From positions 6,854,501 through 6,918,500 of the forward strand of contig NZ_JAJSOO010000001.1 of assembly GCF_029428875.1 (NCBI RefSeq): 64,000 bases of DNA, written 5' to 3'. The stretch is from Streptomyces sp. JH34. Lineage in GTDB: Bacteria; Actinomycetota; Actinomycetes; Streptomycetales; Streptomycetaceae. Shown here in pieces: positions 8,246 to 16,929 of the stretch. Below the pieces are notes generated by a model. The model worked only from the letters and a program-made list of their open reading frames with translations. It was not told where the DNA came from and did not search any database. Within the stretch, counting starts at the first letter, position 1; each line of letters opens with the position of its first letter. Made by a program: the position numbers and the translations under genes.

Positions 8246-9589
8246 ATGAGAACCATGACCAGACGCGCGATGCGTGGCGTCGGCCTCCTGTGCGCGGCCG
8301 CGCTGAGTCTCACCGCGTGCGGGTCCTCCGACGAAGACGCCGCAGCGGGAAAGACCGTGAGGGGAACTGATCTCCGGGCGGCCCTCAAGAAGGGCGGTTC
8401 CATCACGGTGTGGGCGTGGGAGCCGACGCTGAAGCAGGTGGTCAGCGACTTCGAGAAGGAGTACCCCAAGGTCAAGGTGAAGCTGGTCAACGCCGGGACC
8501 GGCAACGACCAGTACACCGCCCTGCAGAACGCCGTGCAGGCCGGATCCGGTGTGCCGGACGTCGCGCAGGTCGAGTACTACGCCCTGGGCCAGTTCGCCC
8601 TCGGCAAGTCCCTCGAGGACCTCAGCCGCTACGGCGCCGATGAGTTCAAGGACGACTACTCGCCGGGCCCGTGGAACTCGGTCACCGTCGACGACGCCGT
8701 GTACGCCCTGCCCATGGACTCGGGCCCGATGGCGCTGTTCTACAACAAGAAGGTGCTGGACAAGCACCAGATCGCCACGCCCACCACGTGGGACGAGTAC
8801 CTCGAGGCGGCCCGCGCCCTCCACGCGGCCGACCCGAAGGCCTACATCACCAACGACACCGGTGACGCCGGGTTCACCACCAGCATGATCTGGCAGGCCG
8901 GTGGCACCCCCTTCAAGACCCGTGACACCGAGGTGACGGTCGACCTGACCGCCGACAAGGGCGTCACCGCCTTCACCAAGGTCTGGCAGAAGCTCCTCGA
9001 CGAGGACCTCCTCGCGCCCATCGAGAGCTGGAGCGACGAGTGGTACAAGGGCCTGGCGGACGGCACGATCGCCACGCTCTCCACCGGCGCCTGGATGCCC
9101 GCCAACTTCGTCTCCGGTGTCGAGTCGGCCTCGGGCGACTGGCGCGCGGCCACGCTCCCGCAGTACGAGAAGGGCGGTGAGGTCAGCTCCGAGAACGGCG
9201 GCAGCTCCCTCGCCCTGATGAAGGCGGGCAAGAACAAGGACCTCGCGTACGCGTTCAACGAGTACGCGAACCACTCGGACGGCGTCCAGGCCCGCATCGC
9301 GGGCGGTGCCTTCCCCGCGACCACGGCGGACCTGTCCTCCAAGTCGTTCCTGAACACCCCCTTCCCGTACTTCGGCGGCCAGAAGGCGAACGAGATCTTC
9401 GCCCGCTCCGCCAGCCAGGTCCCCGAGGACTGGTCCTACCTGCCCTTCCAGGTGTACGCGAACTCCGTCTTCAACGACTCCGTCGGCAAGGCATACGTCT
9501 CCGACACCACGCTGGCCGAAGGGCTGAAGCAGTGGCAGAAGTCCGCCGTGACCTACGGCAACGACCAGGGCTTCAGCGTCAACAAGTGA
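8246..9589 (+). CDS. Sugar ABC transporter substrate-binding lipoprotein
   Basis: Lipid-anchored extracellular binding protein of 447 residues. The signal peptide ends in the lipobox LTAC with Cys25 as lipidation site, followed by a short Ser/Asp/Glu/Ala linker and an SBP_bac_1 fold starting near GSITVWAWEPTLKQVV. It delivers sugar to the two upstream permeases, the reverse of the usual SBP-first order. A 160-base gap before it contains the 12-base palindrome GGAACCGGTTCC (8127-8138), of unknown meaning. Ribosome site ACGGAG. Confidence 0.93.
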   Translation: MRTMTRRAMRGVGLLCAAALSLTACGSSDEDAAAGKTVRGTDLRAALKKGGSITVWAWEPTLKQVVSDFEKEYPKVKVKLVNAGTGNDQYTALQNAVQAGSGVPDVAQVEYYALGQFALGKSLEDLSRYGADEFKDDYSPGPWNSVTVDDAVYALPMDSGPMALFYNKKVLDKHQIATPTTWDEYLEAARALHAADPKAYITNDTGDAGFTTSMIWQAGGTPFKTRDTEVTVDLTADKGVTAFTKVWQKLLDEDLLAPIESWSDEWYKGLADGTIATLSTGAWMPANFVSGVESASGDWRAATLPQYEKGGEVSSENGGSSLALMKAGKNKDLAYAFNEYANHSDGVQARIAGGAFPATTADLSSKSFLNTPFPYFGGQKANEIFARSASQVPEDWSYLPFQVYANSVFNDSVGKAYVSDTTLAEGLKQWQKSAVTYGNDQGFSVNK

Positions 9590-9606
9590 CGTCCCGGCCC
9601 TGAACC

Positions 9607-9647
9607 GCGCGGGGCGGCTGTCCGTCCGACGGGCAGCCGCCCCGCGC
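9607..9647 (+). terminator. Hairpin between the binding-protein gene and the GH42 gene
   Basis: A perfect 14-base inverted repeat (9607-9620 with 9634-9647, 13-base loop) follows the binding-protein stop codon. No U-tract, as is usual in Streptomyces. It may end most transcripts so that the binding protein is made in excess over the hydrolase. Confidence 0.75.
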
Positions 9648-9679
9648 CGTACTCGCACCTCGTATCCGAAAGGATCATC

Positions 9680-11761
9680 ATGACCCCCGCCTCCGAGCGC
9701 CACTGGCTGCGCCCGCCCTCCGACGGCCGTCCCGCGAGCTTCGCCTACGGGGCCGACTACAACCCGGAGCAGTGGCCGCGCGAGGTGTGGAAGGAAGACG
9801 TCCGGCTGATGCGCGAGGCCGGCGTCACCGTCGTCTCCGTCGCCATCTTCTCCTGGGCCCGCCTGCAGCCGGCCGAGGACCGCTGGGACTTCGACTGGCT
9901 GGACGAGGTTCTCGACCTGCTCCACAGCAACGGCATCGCGGTGGACCTCGCCACCGCCACCGCCTCGCCGCCGCCGTGGCTCACCACCCTGCACCCCGAG
10001 ATCCTGCCGGTCACCCGCACCGGCGAGACCCTCTCCCAGGGCGCGCGGCAGCACTGGCGGCCCACGTCACCCGTCTTCCGCACGTACGCGCTGGCACTGG
10101 TCGAGGCCATGGCCACCCGCTACGCGGACCACCCCGCCGTGGTCGCCTGGCACATCTCCAACGAGCTCGGCTGCCACAACATCTACGACTACTCCGAGGA
10201 CGCGGCCCAGGCCTTCCGTGACTGGCTGCGCGCCCGCTACGGCACCCTGGACGAGCTCAACCGCGCCTGGGCGACCTCCTTCTGGTCGCAGTACTACGGG
10301 GAATGGGAACAGATCCAGCCGCCCCGGCTGGCCGCGAGCCACGCCAACCCGACCCAGCAGCTCGACTTCAAGCGCTTCTCCTCCGACGCGCTGAAGGACT
10401 ATCTCCGGGCCGAACGCGAGGTCCTGCGCCGCATCACACCCGACATCCCCGCCACCACCAACTTCATGGTGATGGGCGAGACCAAGGGCATGAACTACCC
10501 GGACTGGGCGCAGGAGATCGACTTCGTCTCCAACGACCACTACGCCCACCCCGGACCGCAGCGCCTCGACGAGCTCTCCTTCTCCGCCGCCCTCACGCAC
10601 TCCATCGCCCACGGCAAGCCGTGGTTCCTGATGGAGCACTCGACGAGCGCGGTCAACTGGCAGCCCGTCAACGTCGCCAAGCGCGAGGGCGAACTGGCCC
10701 GCGACTCCCTCGTCCACGTCGCCCACGGTGCCGACGCGGTCTGCTTCTTCCAGTGGCGCCAGTCCGCCGCCGGCGCCGAGAAGCACCACTCCGCGATGGT
10801 GCCCCACGCCGGCCCCGACAGCGAGGTGTTCCGTGCCGTGACGGCCCTCGGCCGCACGCTGGAGACGCTCACCCCGGTCACCGGTTCCGTCCGGGAACCG
10901 GCCCGCGCGGCACTGGTGTACGACTGGGATTCCTGGTGGGCCGTCGAGCGTGACTCCCAGCCGTCCTCCCTGGTGCGCTACCGCCAGGAGGCACTCGACT
11001 GGTACTCGGCCTTCCTGGCCCTCGGCGTCCGGGTGGACGTCGTCACGACCACGGCGGACCTGACCGGCTACGACTTCGTCGCGGCCCCCGTCCTGAACGT
11101 CGTCCCCCGGGAACTCGCCGCCCGGCTGGACGCCTATGTGCACGGCGGAGGCCACCTCGTCACCACCTACTACTCGGGTGTCGTCGACGAGAACGACCAC
11201 GTCCACCTCGGTGGCTACCCGGGGGCACTGCGCGACCTGCTGGGCATCCGCATCGAGGAGTTCGGCCCCCTGCTGGAGGACGTGGAGGTACGCCTCGACA
11301 ACGGTCTCGCCGGCACGCTGTGGACCGACCGGATCGACGTCACCGACCCCGACGAGGTCACCGTCCTCGCACGGTACGAGACGGGCGACCAGGCAGGGCG
11401 CCCCGCCGTCACCAGGCGCGCCCCGGAGGGCGGCGGCTCCGCCGCCTACGTCTCCACCCGGCTGGGCCCCCACGGTCTGCCCGATGTACTGGCACCGCTG
11501 CTGGCCGGGGCCGGAGTGTCCAGCGAACTGCCCGCCGAGGTGCGGGGGCTCGTCGAACTGACCGTGCGGACCGACGGCTCGCAGGCCTACTGGTTCCTCG
11601 TCAACCGCACGGACGAGCCCGTCGCGTTCGACGCGGTGGCCGGGGAGGTCCTCTCCGGGCCCGAGCCGACCGCCGGGGGCGGCCTCGTCCTTCCCTCCCG
11701 CGGGGTCGCCGTGCTCCGCCTGGCGTCGGGCAGCACGCCCTTCCCACACGTGTCCGCGTAA
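9680..11761 (+). CDS. Beta-galactosidase, GH42
   Basis: Hydrolyses terminal beta-galactosides. The protein is 693 residues, the usual family length, with no signal peptide, so it acts in the cytoplasm on imported oligosaccharides. The TIM barrel opens with YGADYNPEQWP. Glu162 in HISNELG is the expected acid/base and Glu319 in WFLMEHST the expected nucleophile. The trimerisation domain follows near residues 400-610, then a small beta C-domain. The gene ends the LacI-controlled transporter cluster and is separated from the binding-protein gene by a hairpin. Ribosome site GAAAGGA. Confidence 0.94.
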   Translation: MTPASERHWLRPPSDGRPASFAYGADYNPEQWPREVWKEDVRLMREAGVTVVSVAIFSWARLQPAEDRWDFDWLDEVLDLLHSNGIAVDLATATASPPPWLTTLHPEILPVTRTGETLSQGARQHWRPTSPVFRTYALALVEAMATRYADHPAVVAWHISNELGCHNIYDYSEDAAQAFRDWLRARYGTLDELNRAWATSFWSQYYGEWEQIQPPRLAASHANPTQQLDFKRFSSDALKDYLRAEREVLRRITPDIPATTNFMVMGETKGMNYPDWAQEIDFVSNDHYAHPGPQRLDELSFSAALTHSIAHGKPWFLMEHSTSAVNWQPVNVAKREGELARDSLVHVAHGADAVCFFQWRQSAAGAEKHHSAMVPHAGPDSEVFRAVTALGRTLETLTPVTGSVREPARAALVYDWDSWWAVERDSQPSSLVRYRQEALDWYSAFLALGVRVDVVTTTADLTGYDFVAAPVLNVVPRELAARLDAYVHGGGHLVTTYYSGVVDENDHVHLGGYPGALRDLLGIRIEEFGPLLEDVEVRLDNGLAGTLWTDRIDVTDPDEVTVLARYETGDQAGRPAVTRRAPEGGGSAAYVSTRLGPHGLPDVLAPLLAGAGVSSELPAEVRGLVELTVRTDGSQAYWFLVNRTDEPVAFDAVAGEVLSGPEPTAGGGLVLPSRGVAVLRLASGSTPFPHVSA

Positions 11762-11770
11762 CCGGACGAG

Positions 11771-11802
11771 GTGTTCCGGGGACGGATCCGTCCCCGGAAC
11801 AC
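11771..11802. terminator. Bidirectional terminator, perfect 32-base palindrome
   Basis: The 32 bases are fully self-complementary with no unpaired loop beyond the central GATC. They lie between the convergent GH42 and GH78 genes, 10 and 15 bases from their stop codons, and can fold identically from either strand. Confidence 0.85.
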
Positions 11803-11816
11803 CCCGGCGGCAACCG

Positions 11817-14800
11817 TCAGGCGGGTGCCGTGAACCGATGTGTGCCCGGCCCCGCGGCGAACACCGCGCACCCGTCCTCCTGCCGCAGGTGGACCGCGGG
11901 GCCCCGCCCGGCACTCCGCCGGCCGCCGCCCGGCACCCACACCTCGCCGCTCGTGTTCGCGGGCAGCGCGACCTCCAGCGCGAAACCGTCCGCGTCCTTC
12001 TGCCAGCGGGTGGACACCGGACCGTACCGTGACTCGAACCGGCCCTCGGCCCGCGTCACCCCGCCGCCCGGCCGTGGCCGCACGAGGACCTTCCGGAAGC
12101 CCGGTGCGCCGGGGGCGATGCCCGCGATGTTCGCGTACATCCACGTACCGACCGAGCCGTACGCGTAGTGGTTGAAGGAGTTCATCCCCGCGTCCTGGAA
12201 GGTCCCGTCCGGCCGGATCGAGTCCCACCGCTCCCACATGGTGGTGGCGCCGCGGTCGATCTGATAGCCCCAGCTCGGGAACGTCCGCTGCAGCAGCAGC
12301 CGGTAGGCGACATCCGTGTGCCCGGTGTCGGTGAGCACGGGCAGCAGCCTCGGGGTGCCGAGGAACCCCGTCGACAGGTGCCAGTCCTTCGCCTCGACGA
12401 GCGCGACCAGCCGGTCGGCCGCCGGCCCGCGGTCCCCTTCCGCCAGCAGGTCCATGGACAGGGCCAGCACGTACGCGGTCTGCGTGTCGCCCTTCACCCG
12501 GCCGCCGGCCGACACGTACGCCGCGCGGAACGCGTCGCGCACCCGGCCGAACAGCGTCCGGTACGGCGCCGGGTCCTTGCCCAGCACCTCGGCGATCCGG
12601 GCCACCAGGTCGGCGCTGTGGGCGAAGTAGGCCGTGCCGATGACGTCCTTGGGCGTCTCGTCCTCGATGTTGAGCCAGTCGCCGAACCCGTCGGCCGGAC
12701 GCAGCAGCCCGGTGCTGTGCGCCTCGAGATAGCCGAGCCAGCCGAGCATCGAGGACCAGGACTGCTCCAGCACCCGTACGTCGCCGTACGCCTGGTACAG
12801 GGCCCACGGCACGGTGACCCCGGCGTCGCCCCAGCCCGCCGCGCCGCTGCCGACGTCCGGCAGGTCCGGGGCGACGTGCGTGAAGGCGCCGTCGGAGGTC
12901 TGGGCGTCGCGCAGGTCGTACAGCCACTTGGTGAGGAACCGCGCGGACTCCATCGTGTAGGCGGCGGTCGGCGCGAAGACGTTGATGTCACCGGTCCAGC
13001 CGAGCCGCTCGTCGCGCGCCGGGGTGTCCGTCGGGACGGAGAGGAAGTTGCCGCGCTGACCCCACGTGATGTTGCTGTGGAGCCGGTCGAGCATGGGCAC
13101 ATCGGTCGCGAAGTCCATGGTGAACGGCGCTGAGGTGTGGATGACACGGCCCACGACGGCGTCGCGTCCCGGTGTGCCGGGGTATCCCGTCACCTCGACG
13201 TAGCGGAACCCGTGGAACGTGAAGCGCGGTTCCCAGATCTCCCGGCCACCTCCCCTGAGCGTGTACGAGTCGGTGGCGCGCGCGGTGCGGAGGTTGGCCG
13301 TGTAGATCGTGCCGTCCGGGTTCAGGACCTCGGCGTGCCGCAGCCGCACGGTCGTGCCGGCCGGTCCGGACACCGTGAGGCGCGCCGTGCCCACCATGTT
13401 CTGCCCGAGGTCGAACACGAACACACCCGGCTCCGGCTGGGTCACCTCACGCGCCGTCAGCTCCCGCTCGACCCGGCAGGGGCCGTCCACCTCGGCCACG
13501 AGCCGCGCCGTGACGCCGTCGACGCGGTCCGCCGCGAGCCAGCCCGACGTGTCGAATCCGGCCCGTGTCCAGCCGTCGGTCTCCAGCCGTGCGTCGTACT
13601 CCTCGCCCGCCATGAGGTCGGCCCCGGTGACCGGCCCCGCCGAGGCGAGCCAGTCGGTCCCCGACACCACGCGCTGGGTCGAGCCGTCGGTGTAGGTCAC
13701 CTCCAGCTGGGCGAGCGCGGCGGGCCTCTCGCCGTACTGACGCGGTCCGAACCACGCGATGTTCCCCGCGTACCACCCGGCAGCCAGCGTGATGCCGAGC
13801 GCGTTGCCGCCCCGAGCGAGCAGACCGGTGACGTCGTGCGTCCGGTACTGGACCCGCGTGTCGTAGTCCGTCCAGCCCGGGGCGAGCCGGTCGTCGCCGA
13901 CCGGCTCGCCGTTGAGTGACACCTCGTAGAGGCCGAGGGCGGTCGAGTACAGCCTGGCCCGTGCGACGCGCTTGCCGCGCAGCCGGAACTCCCGGCGCAG
14001 CTGGGTGGCGGGGGAGTACGCGACCGTCACCTCGCCCCACGGACCCGAGCCCCAGGGAGCGAGGACCTCGGCGGTGGCCCAGGCGGTGTCGTCGTAGTCG
14101 TCCGCGTGCCACTCGCCGGACGGCTCCTCGTCGGTGGTCCGCCAGTCGGCGCCGGTGACGGCCGTGACGACGCCGTCGGCCGTGGTCAGTTCCAGGACCC
14201 CGAGGAGCCCGGCGGGTCCGACGACGGCGTTCGCCGCCGACACCGCGATCACCCGGACGCCGGGGGAGAGGTGGGCCGTCACATCCACGAGGACGGGGCG
14301 CCTCCAGTTCTCGGCGGGGCCGTCGGCCTCCGTGTGCGCCACCGTCACGCCGTTCACCCGGGCGGTGAACCCGTCGTCGGCGCTCATCACCAGACGTGCG
14401 CGCGTGACGCCCTCCGGAACGTCCACCCGGCCGCGGAACCACCGGGTGGCCGCGGGTGCCTCGACGGCGGGATCCCCCTCCGGGAACCAGATCCACGAGG
14501 CGTCGTCAAGGGCGGGCGTCGCGGTCAGCGCTGCGGGCGCCGCGATCCAGTCGGCCGACCAGTCCGAGGCGTCCAGCAGACCGGCCTCCCACCAGGACGG
14601 CTCGCTCCACGCGGAAGCCCGGCCGTCCTGGTCCCAGACCCGCACCGACCAGAAGTAGCGCGTCCGGGACACCGGTTCGGGCCCGCCGTACGGAACCAGC
14701 AGGGACTGCGCGGACTCCACCCGCCCGCTGTCCCAGACATCGGGCTTCTCGAGGCGGTCGGGGGCGGTGGCCACACGCACCTGATAGGCGGTCTGGCTCA

Positions 14801-15014
14801 GCCCCGGGCCGTCGGAGGCCAGGGGCCAGCTCAGTCGTGGACGTGGGGTGTCCAGACCCAGCGGGTGGCGTACGTACTCGACGGTCGGCCCGGTGACGCG
14901 GGCCCGGCCGGCCGCAGCCTGCGGCCGGCCGGGAGCGGCTGCGGCGGGGGCGGGCACCGCGGCGAGCGCGGCGGTGGCGGCGGTGGTGCTGAGCAGTCGT
15001 CTTCTGCTGATCAC
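11817..15014 (-). CDS. Secreted alpha-L-rhamnosidase, GH78
   Basis: Releases terminal alpha-L-rhamnose from plant polysaccharides or glycosides. 1065 residues, close to the known Streptomyces enzyme SaRha78A (about 1030). The N-terminus has a twin-arginine-like signal (SRRRLLSTTAATAALAA). N-terminal beta domains, including a CBM67-like region, precede an (alpha/alpha)6 barrel. The likely general acid is Glu669 in ARDERLGWTGD and the likely base Glu928 in TTMWERWD. GTG start at 15012-15014 with GGAG 7 bases upstream. It has its own promoter with an operator just downstream (15040-15051), so it is probably induced by rhamnose through a LacI-type regulator not in this window. Confidence 0.94.
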   Translation of the reverse strand: MISRRRLLSTTAATAALAAVPAPAAAAPGRPQAAAGRARVTGPTVEYVRHPLGLDTPRPRLSWPLASDGPGLSQTAYQVRVATAPDRLEKPDVWDSGRVESAQSLLVPYGGPEPVSRTRYFWSVRVWDQDGRASAWSEPSWWEAGLLDASDWSADWIAAPAALTATPALDDASWIWFPEGDPAVEAPAATRWFRGRVDVPEGVTRARLVMSADDGFTARVNGVTVAHTEADGPAENWRRPVLVDVTAHLSPGVRVIAVSAANAVVGPAGLLGVLELTTADGVVTAVTGADWRTTDEEPSGEWHADDYDDTAWATAEVLAPWGSGPWGEVTVAYSPATQLRREFRLRGKRVARARLYSTALGLYEVSLNGEPVGDDRLAPGWTDYDTRVQYRTHDVTGLLARGGNALGITLAAGWYAGNIAWFGPRQYGERPAALAQLEVTYTDGSTQRVVSGTDWLASAGPVTGADLMAGEEYDARLETDGWTRAGFDTSGWLAADRVDGVTARLVAEVDGPCRVERELTAREVTQPEPGVFVFDLGQNMVGTARLTVSGPAGTTVRLRHAEVLNPDGTIYTANLRTARATDSYTLRGGGREIWEPRFTFHGFRYVEVTGYPGTPGRDAVVGRVIHTSAPFTMDFATDVPMLDRLHSNITWGQRGNFLSVPTDTPARDERLGWTGDINVFAPTAAYTMESARFLTKWLYDLRDAQTSDGAFTHVAPDLPDVGSGAAGWGDAGVTVPWALYQAYGDVRVLEQSWSSMLGWLGYLEAHSTGLLRPADGFGDWLNIEDETPKDVIGTAYFAHSADLVARIAEVLGKDPAPYRTLFGRVRDAFRAAYVSAGGRVKGDTQTAYVLALSMDLLAEGDRGPAADRLVALVEAKDWHLSTGFLGTPRLLPVLTDTGHTDVAYRLLLQRTFPSWGYQIDRGATTMWERWDSIRPDGTFQDAGMNSFNHYAYGSVGTWMYANIAGIAPGAPGFRKVLVRPRPGGGVTRAEGRFESRYGPVSTRWQKDADGFALEVALPANTSGEVWVPGGGRRSAGRGPAVHLRQEDGCAVFAAGPGTHRFTAPA

Positions 15015-15039
15015 AACGCGGCTCCGTGACGTGCGACGA

Positions 15040-15051
15040 TGAATCGTTTCA
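15040..15051. promoter_or_regulatory. Candidate LacI-type operator 1 (rhamnosidase side)
   Basis: TGAATCGTTTCA is a near-palindrome with a central CG, immediately downstream of the rhamnosidase promoter at the expected +2 to +13. TGAAWCGTTTCA-like words are typical of LacI-family sites in actinomycetes. A related word lies at 15197. Confidence 0.6.
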
Positions 15052-15059
15052 GTTCCGTG

Positions 15060-15088
15060 AAGTTAGAGTTTTGACGAGCCCCTGTCAA
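15060..15088 (-). promoter_or_regulatory. Promoter of the GH78 gene
   Basis: On the minus strand TTGACA (15088-15083), a 17-base spacer and TAACTT (15065-15060) match the housekeeping consensus well. Transcription would start near 15053, inside or next to operator 1. The gap 15015-15362 otherwise holds operator 2 and the protease leader. Confidence 0.7.
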
Positions 15089-15196
15089 TAGTTTCTTCGC
15101 GGTCACGCTGCTTATGGCTTGATGGTTGGAAGAATGCCGTGCGCGGTGTTGACGCGCTCGGCGAGACCGGCCTACCGTCCCCCTGCGGCCAGGCCT

Positions 15197-15208
15197 TGAA
15201 ACCTTTCA
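15197..15208. promoter_or_regulatory. Candidate LacI-type operator 2 (protease side)
   Basis: TGAAACCTTTCA has perfect TGAAA/TTTCA arms and resembles operator 1 (9 of 12 positions). It lies 157 bases from operator 1 and about 155 bases before the protease start, so it could form a repression loop with operator 1 or control the protease. Confidence 0.4.
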
Positions 15209-15362
15209 TGCGCTGAGCCGAATGGGCCTGCTCCGGTCCCGATCGTTGCGCTGTCCGGCTGACGCGGCTCAGGCCCGCGGGAGATGTGGACGAAAGGTCA
15301 GGTGTTCGCACTTCGCGGACCTGACGGGTCCGCGATCCGCTCCTCCACCCAAGGGAGAACGC

Positions 15363-16547
15363 ATGCGCCTGCGCGCCCACTGGGCACCGGCCGCTCTGCT
15401 GCTGATCGCCCCACTGGTCAGCACCACGACGGCCGCCGCCGACACCGCCGAGACGCTCGTCCCGGTGCAGACGTCGGCCCGGGCCGTGCCCGGTCAGTAC
15501 ATCGTCACCCTCGCTCCCGGGCAGAAGCCCGCCGCCATGGCCGAGCAGCTCGGCGTCAGCACGATCTTCACGTACAGCAAGGTCCTGCACGGCTTCGCTG
15601 CCTCGCTCACGTCCGCGCAGTTGGAGAAGGTGCGCGGCGCGGCGGGGGTCCAGGCCGTCGAGGAGAACAGTGAGGCCTCCGTCTCGCCGCCCGCCGCGAA
15701 GTCGGCGGGCGGGAAGCGGGCCGTGGCCGGGAGCTGGGGGCAGGACCGCATCGACCAGCGGAATCTGCCGCTGGACGGCACGTACGACGTGGACGGCGCG
15801 GGCGCGGGAGTGACGGCGTACATCCTCGACACCGGTATCGAGTCCGCGCACAGCGAGTTCGGCGGGCGGGTGGGTGCCGGGTACGACGCGATCGGTGACG
15901 GCCGCGACGGTGAGGACTGCAACGGCCACGGCACGCACGTGGCCGGGACCGTGGCCGGTGCGACCTACGGTGTCGCCCCCGCCGCGTCCCTCGTGCCGGT
16001 GCGGGTGCTGAACTGCGAGGGTTCGGGCACGTGGGCCGGGATCATCGCGGGCCTCGACTGGATCGCCCAGAACGCCGAGCAGCCGGCCGTGGTCAACGCC
16101 TCCCTCGGTGGGCCCGCCTCGTCGGCCGTCGACGACGCGTTCGACGCGCTCGCGGCTGAGGGCACCCTGCCCGTCGTCGCGGCGGGCAACGAGGACCAGG
16201 ACGCCTGTGACGTCTCCCCGGCGCGCGCCGACGGCGTGCTCGCGGTGGGCGCGAGTGACGACCGGGACCGTCAGGCGACGTTCAGCAACTGGGGCACCTG
16301 CGTGTGGCTCTACGCCCCCGGTGTGGACATCGTGTCCGCGAAGCTCGGCGGCGGCTCCACGACGCTGAGCGGAACATCCATGGCCAGTCCGCACGTCGCG
16401 GGCGCCGCCGCCCTCTACAAGGAGCAGCACCCCGACGCGTCGCCGCAGGACGTCACCGAGGCGCTCGCCGCGGAGGCGACCCCGGACGTCCTGACGGGCC
16501 TGGGCACCGGATCGCCCGACCGGCTCCTCCACACCGGCGGTCTCTGA
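15363..16547 (+). CDS. Secreted subtilisin-like serine protease (S8)
   Basis: Extracellular alkaline-type protease, 394 residues. Signal peptide about residues 1-28, inhibitor I9 prodomain (PGQYIVTLAPGQ onward, to about residue 105), then the peptidase S8 domain. The triad is visible: Asp156 in YILDTGIES, His189 in GHGTHVAG and Ser339 in GTSMASPH. No C-terminal extra domain. The ATG at 15363 has AAGGGAG upstream; a longer start at 15222 lacks a signal peptide and is rejected. Divergent from the rhamnosidase, but no functional link is evident beyond both being secreted. Confidence 0.94.
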   Translation: MRLRAHWAPAALLLIAPLVSTTTAAADTAETLVPVQTSARAVPGQYIVTLAPGQKPAAMAEQLGVSTIFTYSKVLHGFAASLTSAQLEKVRGAAGVQAVEENSEASVSPPAAKSAGGKRAVAGSWGQDRIDQRNLPLDGTYDVDGAGAGVTAYILDTGIESAHSEFGGRVGAGYDAIGDGRDGEDCNGHGTHVAGTVAGATYGVAPAASLVPVRVLNCEGSGTWAGIIAGLDWIAQNAEQPAVVNASLGGPASSAVDDAFDALAAEGTLPVVAAGNEDQDACDVSPARADGVLAVGASDDRDRQATFSNWGTCVWLYAPGVDIVSAKLGGGSTTLSGTSMASPHVAGAAALYKEQHPDASPQDVTEALAAEATPDVLTGLGTGSPDRLLHTGGL

Positions 16548-16566
16548 CCTCCGGCCGGCTCCACGG

Positions 16567-16597
16567 GAGCGGGGTCCGCGTCCTGCGGACCCCGCTC
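16567..16597 (+). terminator. Terminator of the S8 protease gene
   Basis: Perfect 13-base inverted repeat (16567-16579 with 16585-16597, loop GTCCT) starting 20 bases after the protease stop codon. Confidence 0.85.
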
Positions 16598-16929
16598 TTC
16601 GCTGTGCCCTGGATCAGCGCGTTCTCGGCGGCTTGCGACGGTGCGCAAAAGACTTACATCCATGACGTCTGCCTTCCACGGTCTCCCTGCCCCTGCCGAA
16701 GCGCCTCGAATGTCCTTCGCGCGGGGTCCGTTGCGTCCGCCCTCCTCGCGTCCGGCCTTGTTCCGGTTTCTGTCCGAAGCGTGGACGCTTTCGAACTTCT
16801 CTGCAACTCTCTGACCGCAAAGCGCAAAACACTGTTCTGTGCGTGCAGAAACAACAGGCGCCACAGGGTCGATCGGACAGAGTCGCAGCTCTCGGCGCAT
16901 CCCGCTCCGAGGCCGAAGATCGGGGACCT
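16598..16929 (+). other. Leader and promoter region of the GH87 gene
   Basis: A 332-base gap without a gene. It is less GC-rich than its surroundings near 16790-16850. The word GCGCAAAA occurs twice (16643-16650, 16822-16829). TTGCGA with TACATC 16 bases on (near 16633-16660) is a weak promoter candidate. No known operator was recognised. Confidence 0.3.

Noticed and set aside
6121..8517. A 798-codon minus-strand open frame opposite the permease genes
   Set aside because: Composition (Glu/Gly/His/Arg repeats) is that of antisense of membrane-protein codons; the + strand permeases have all family motifs.
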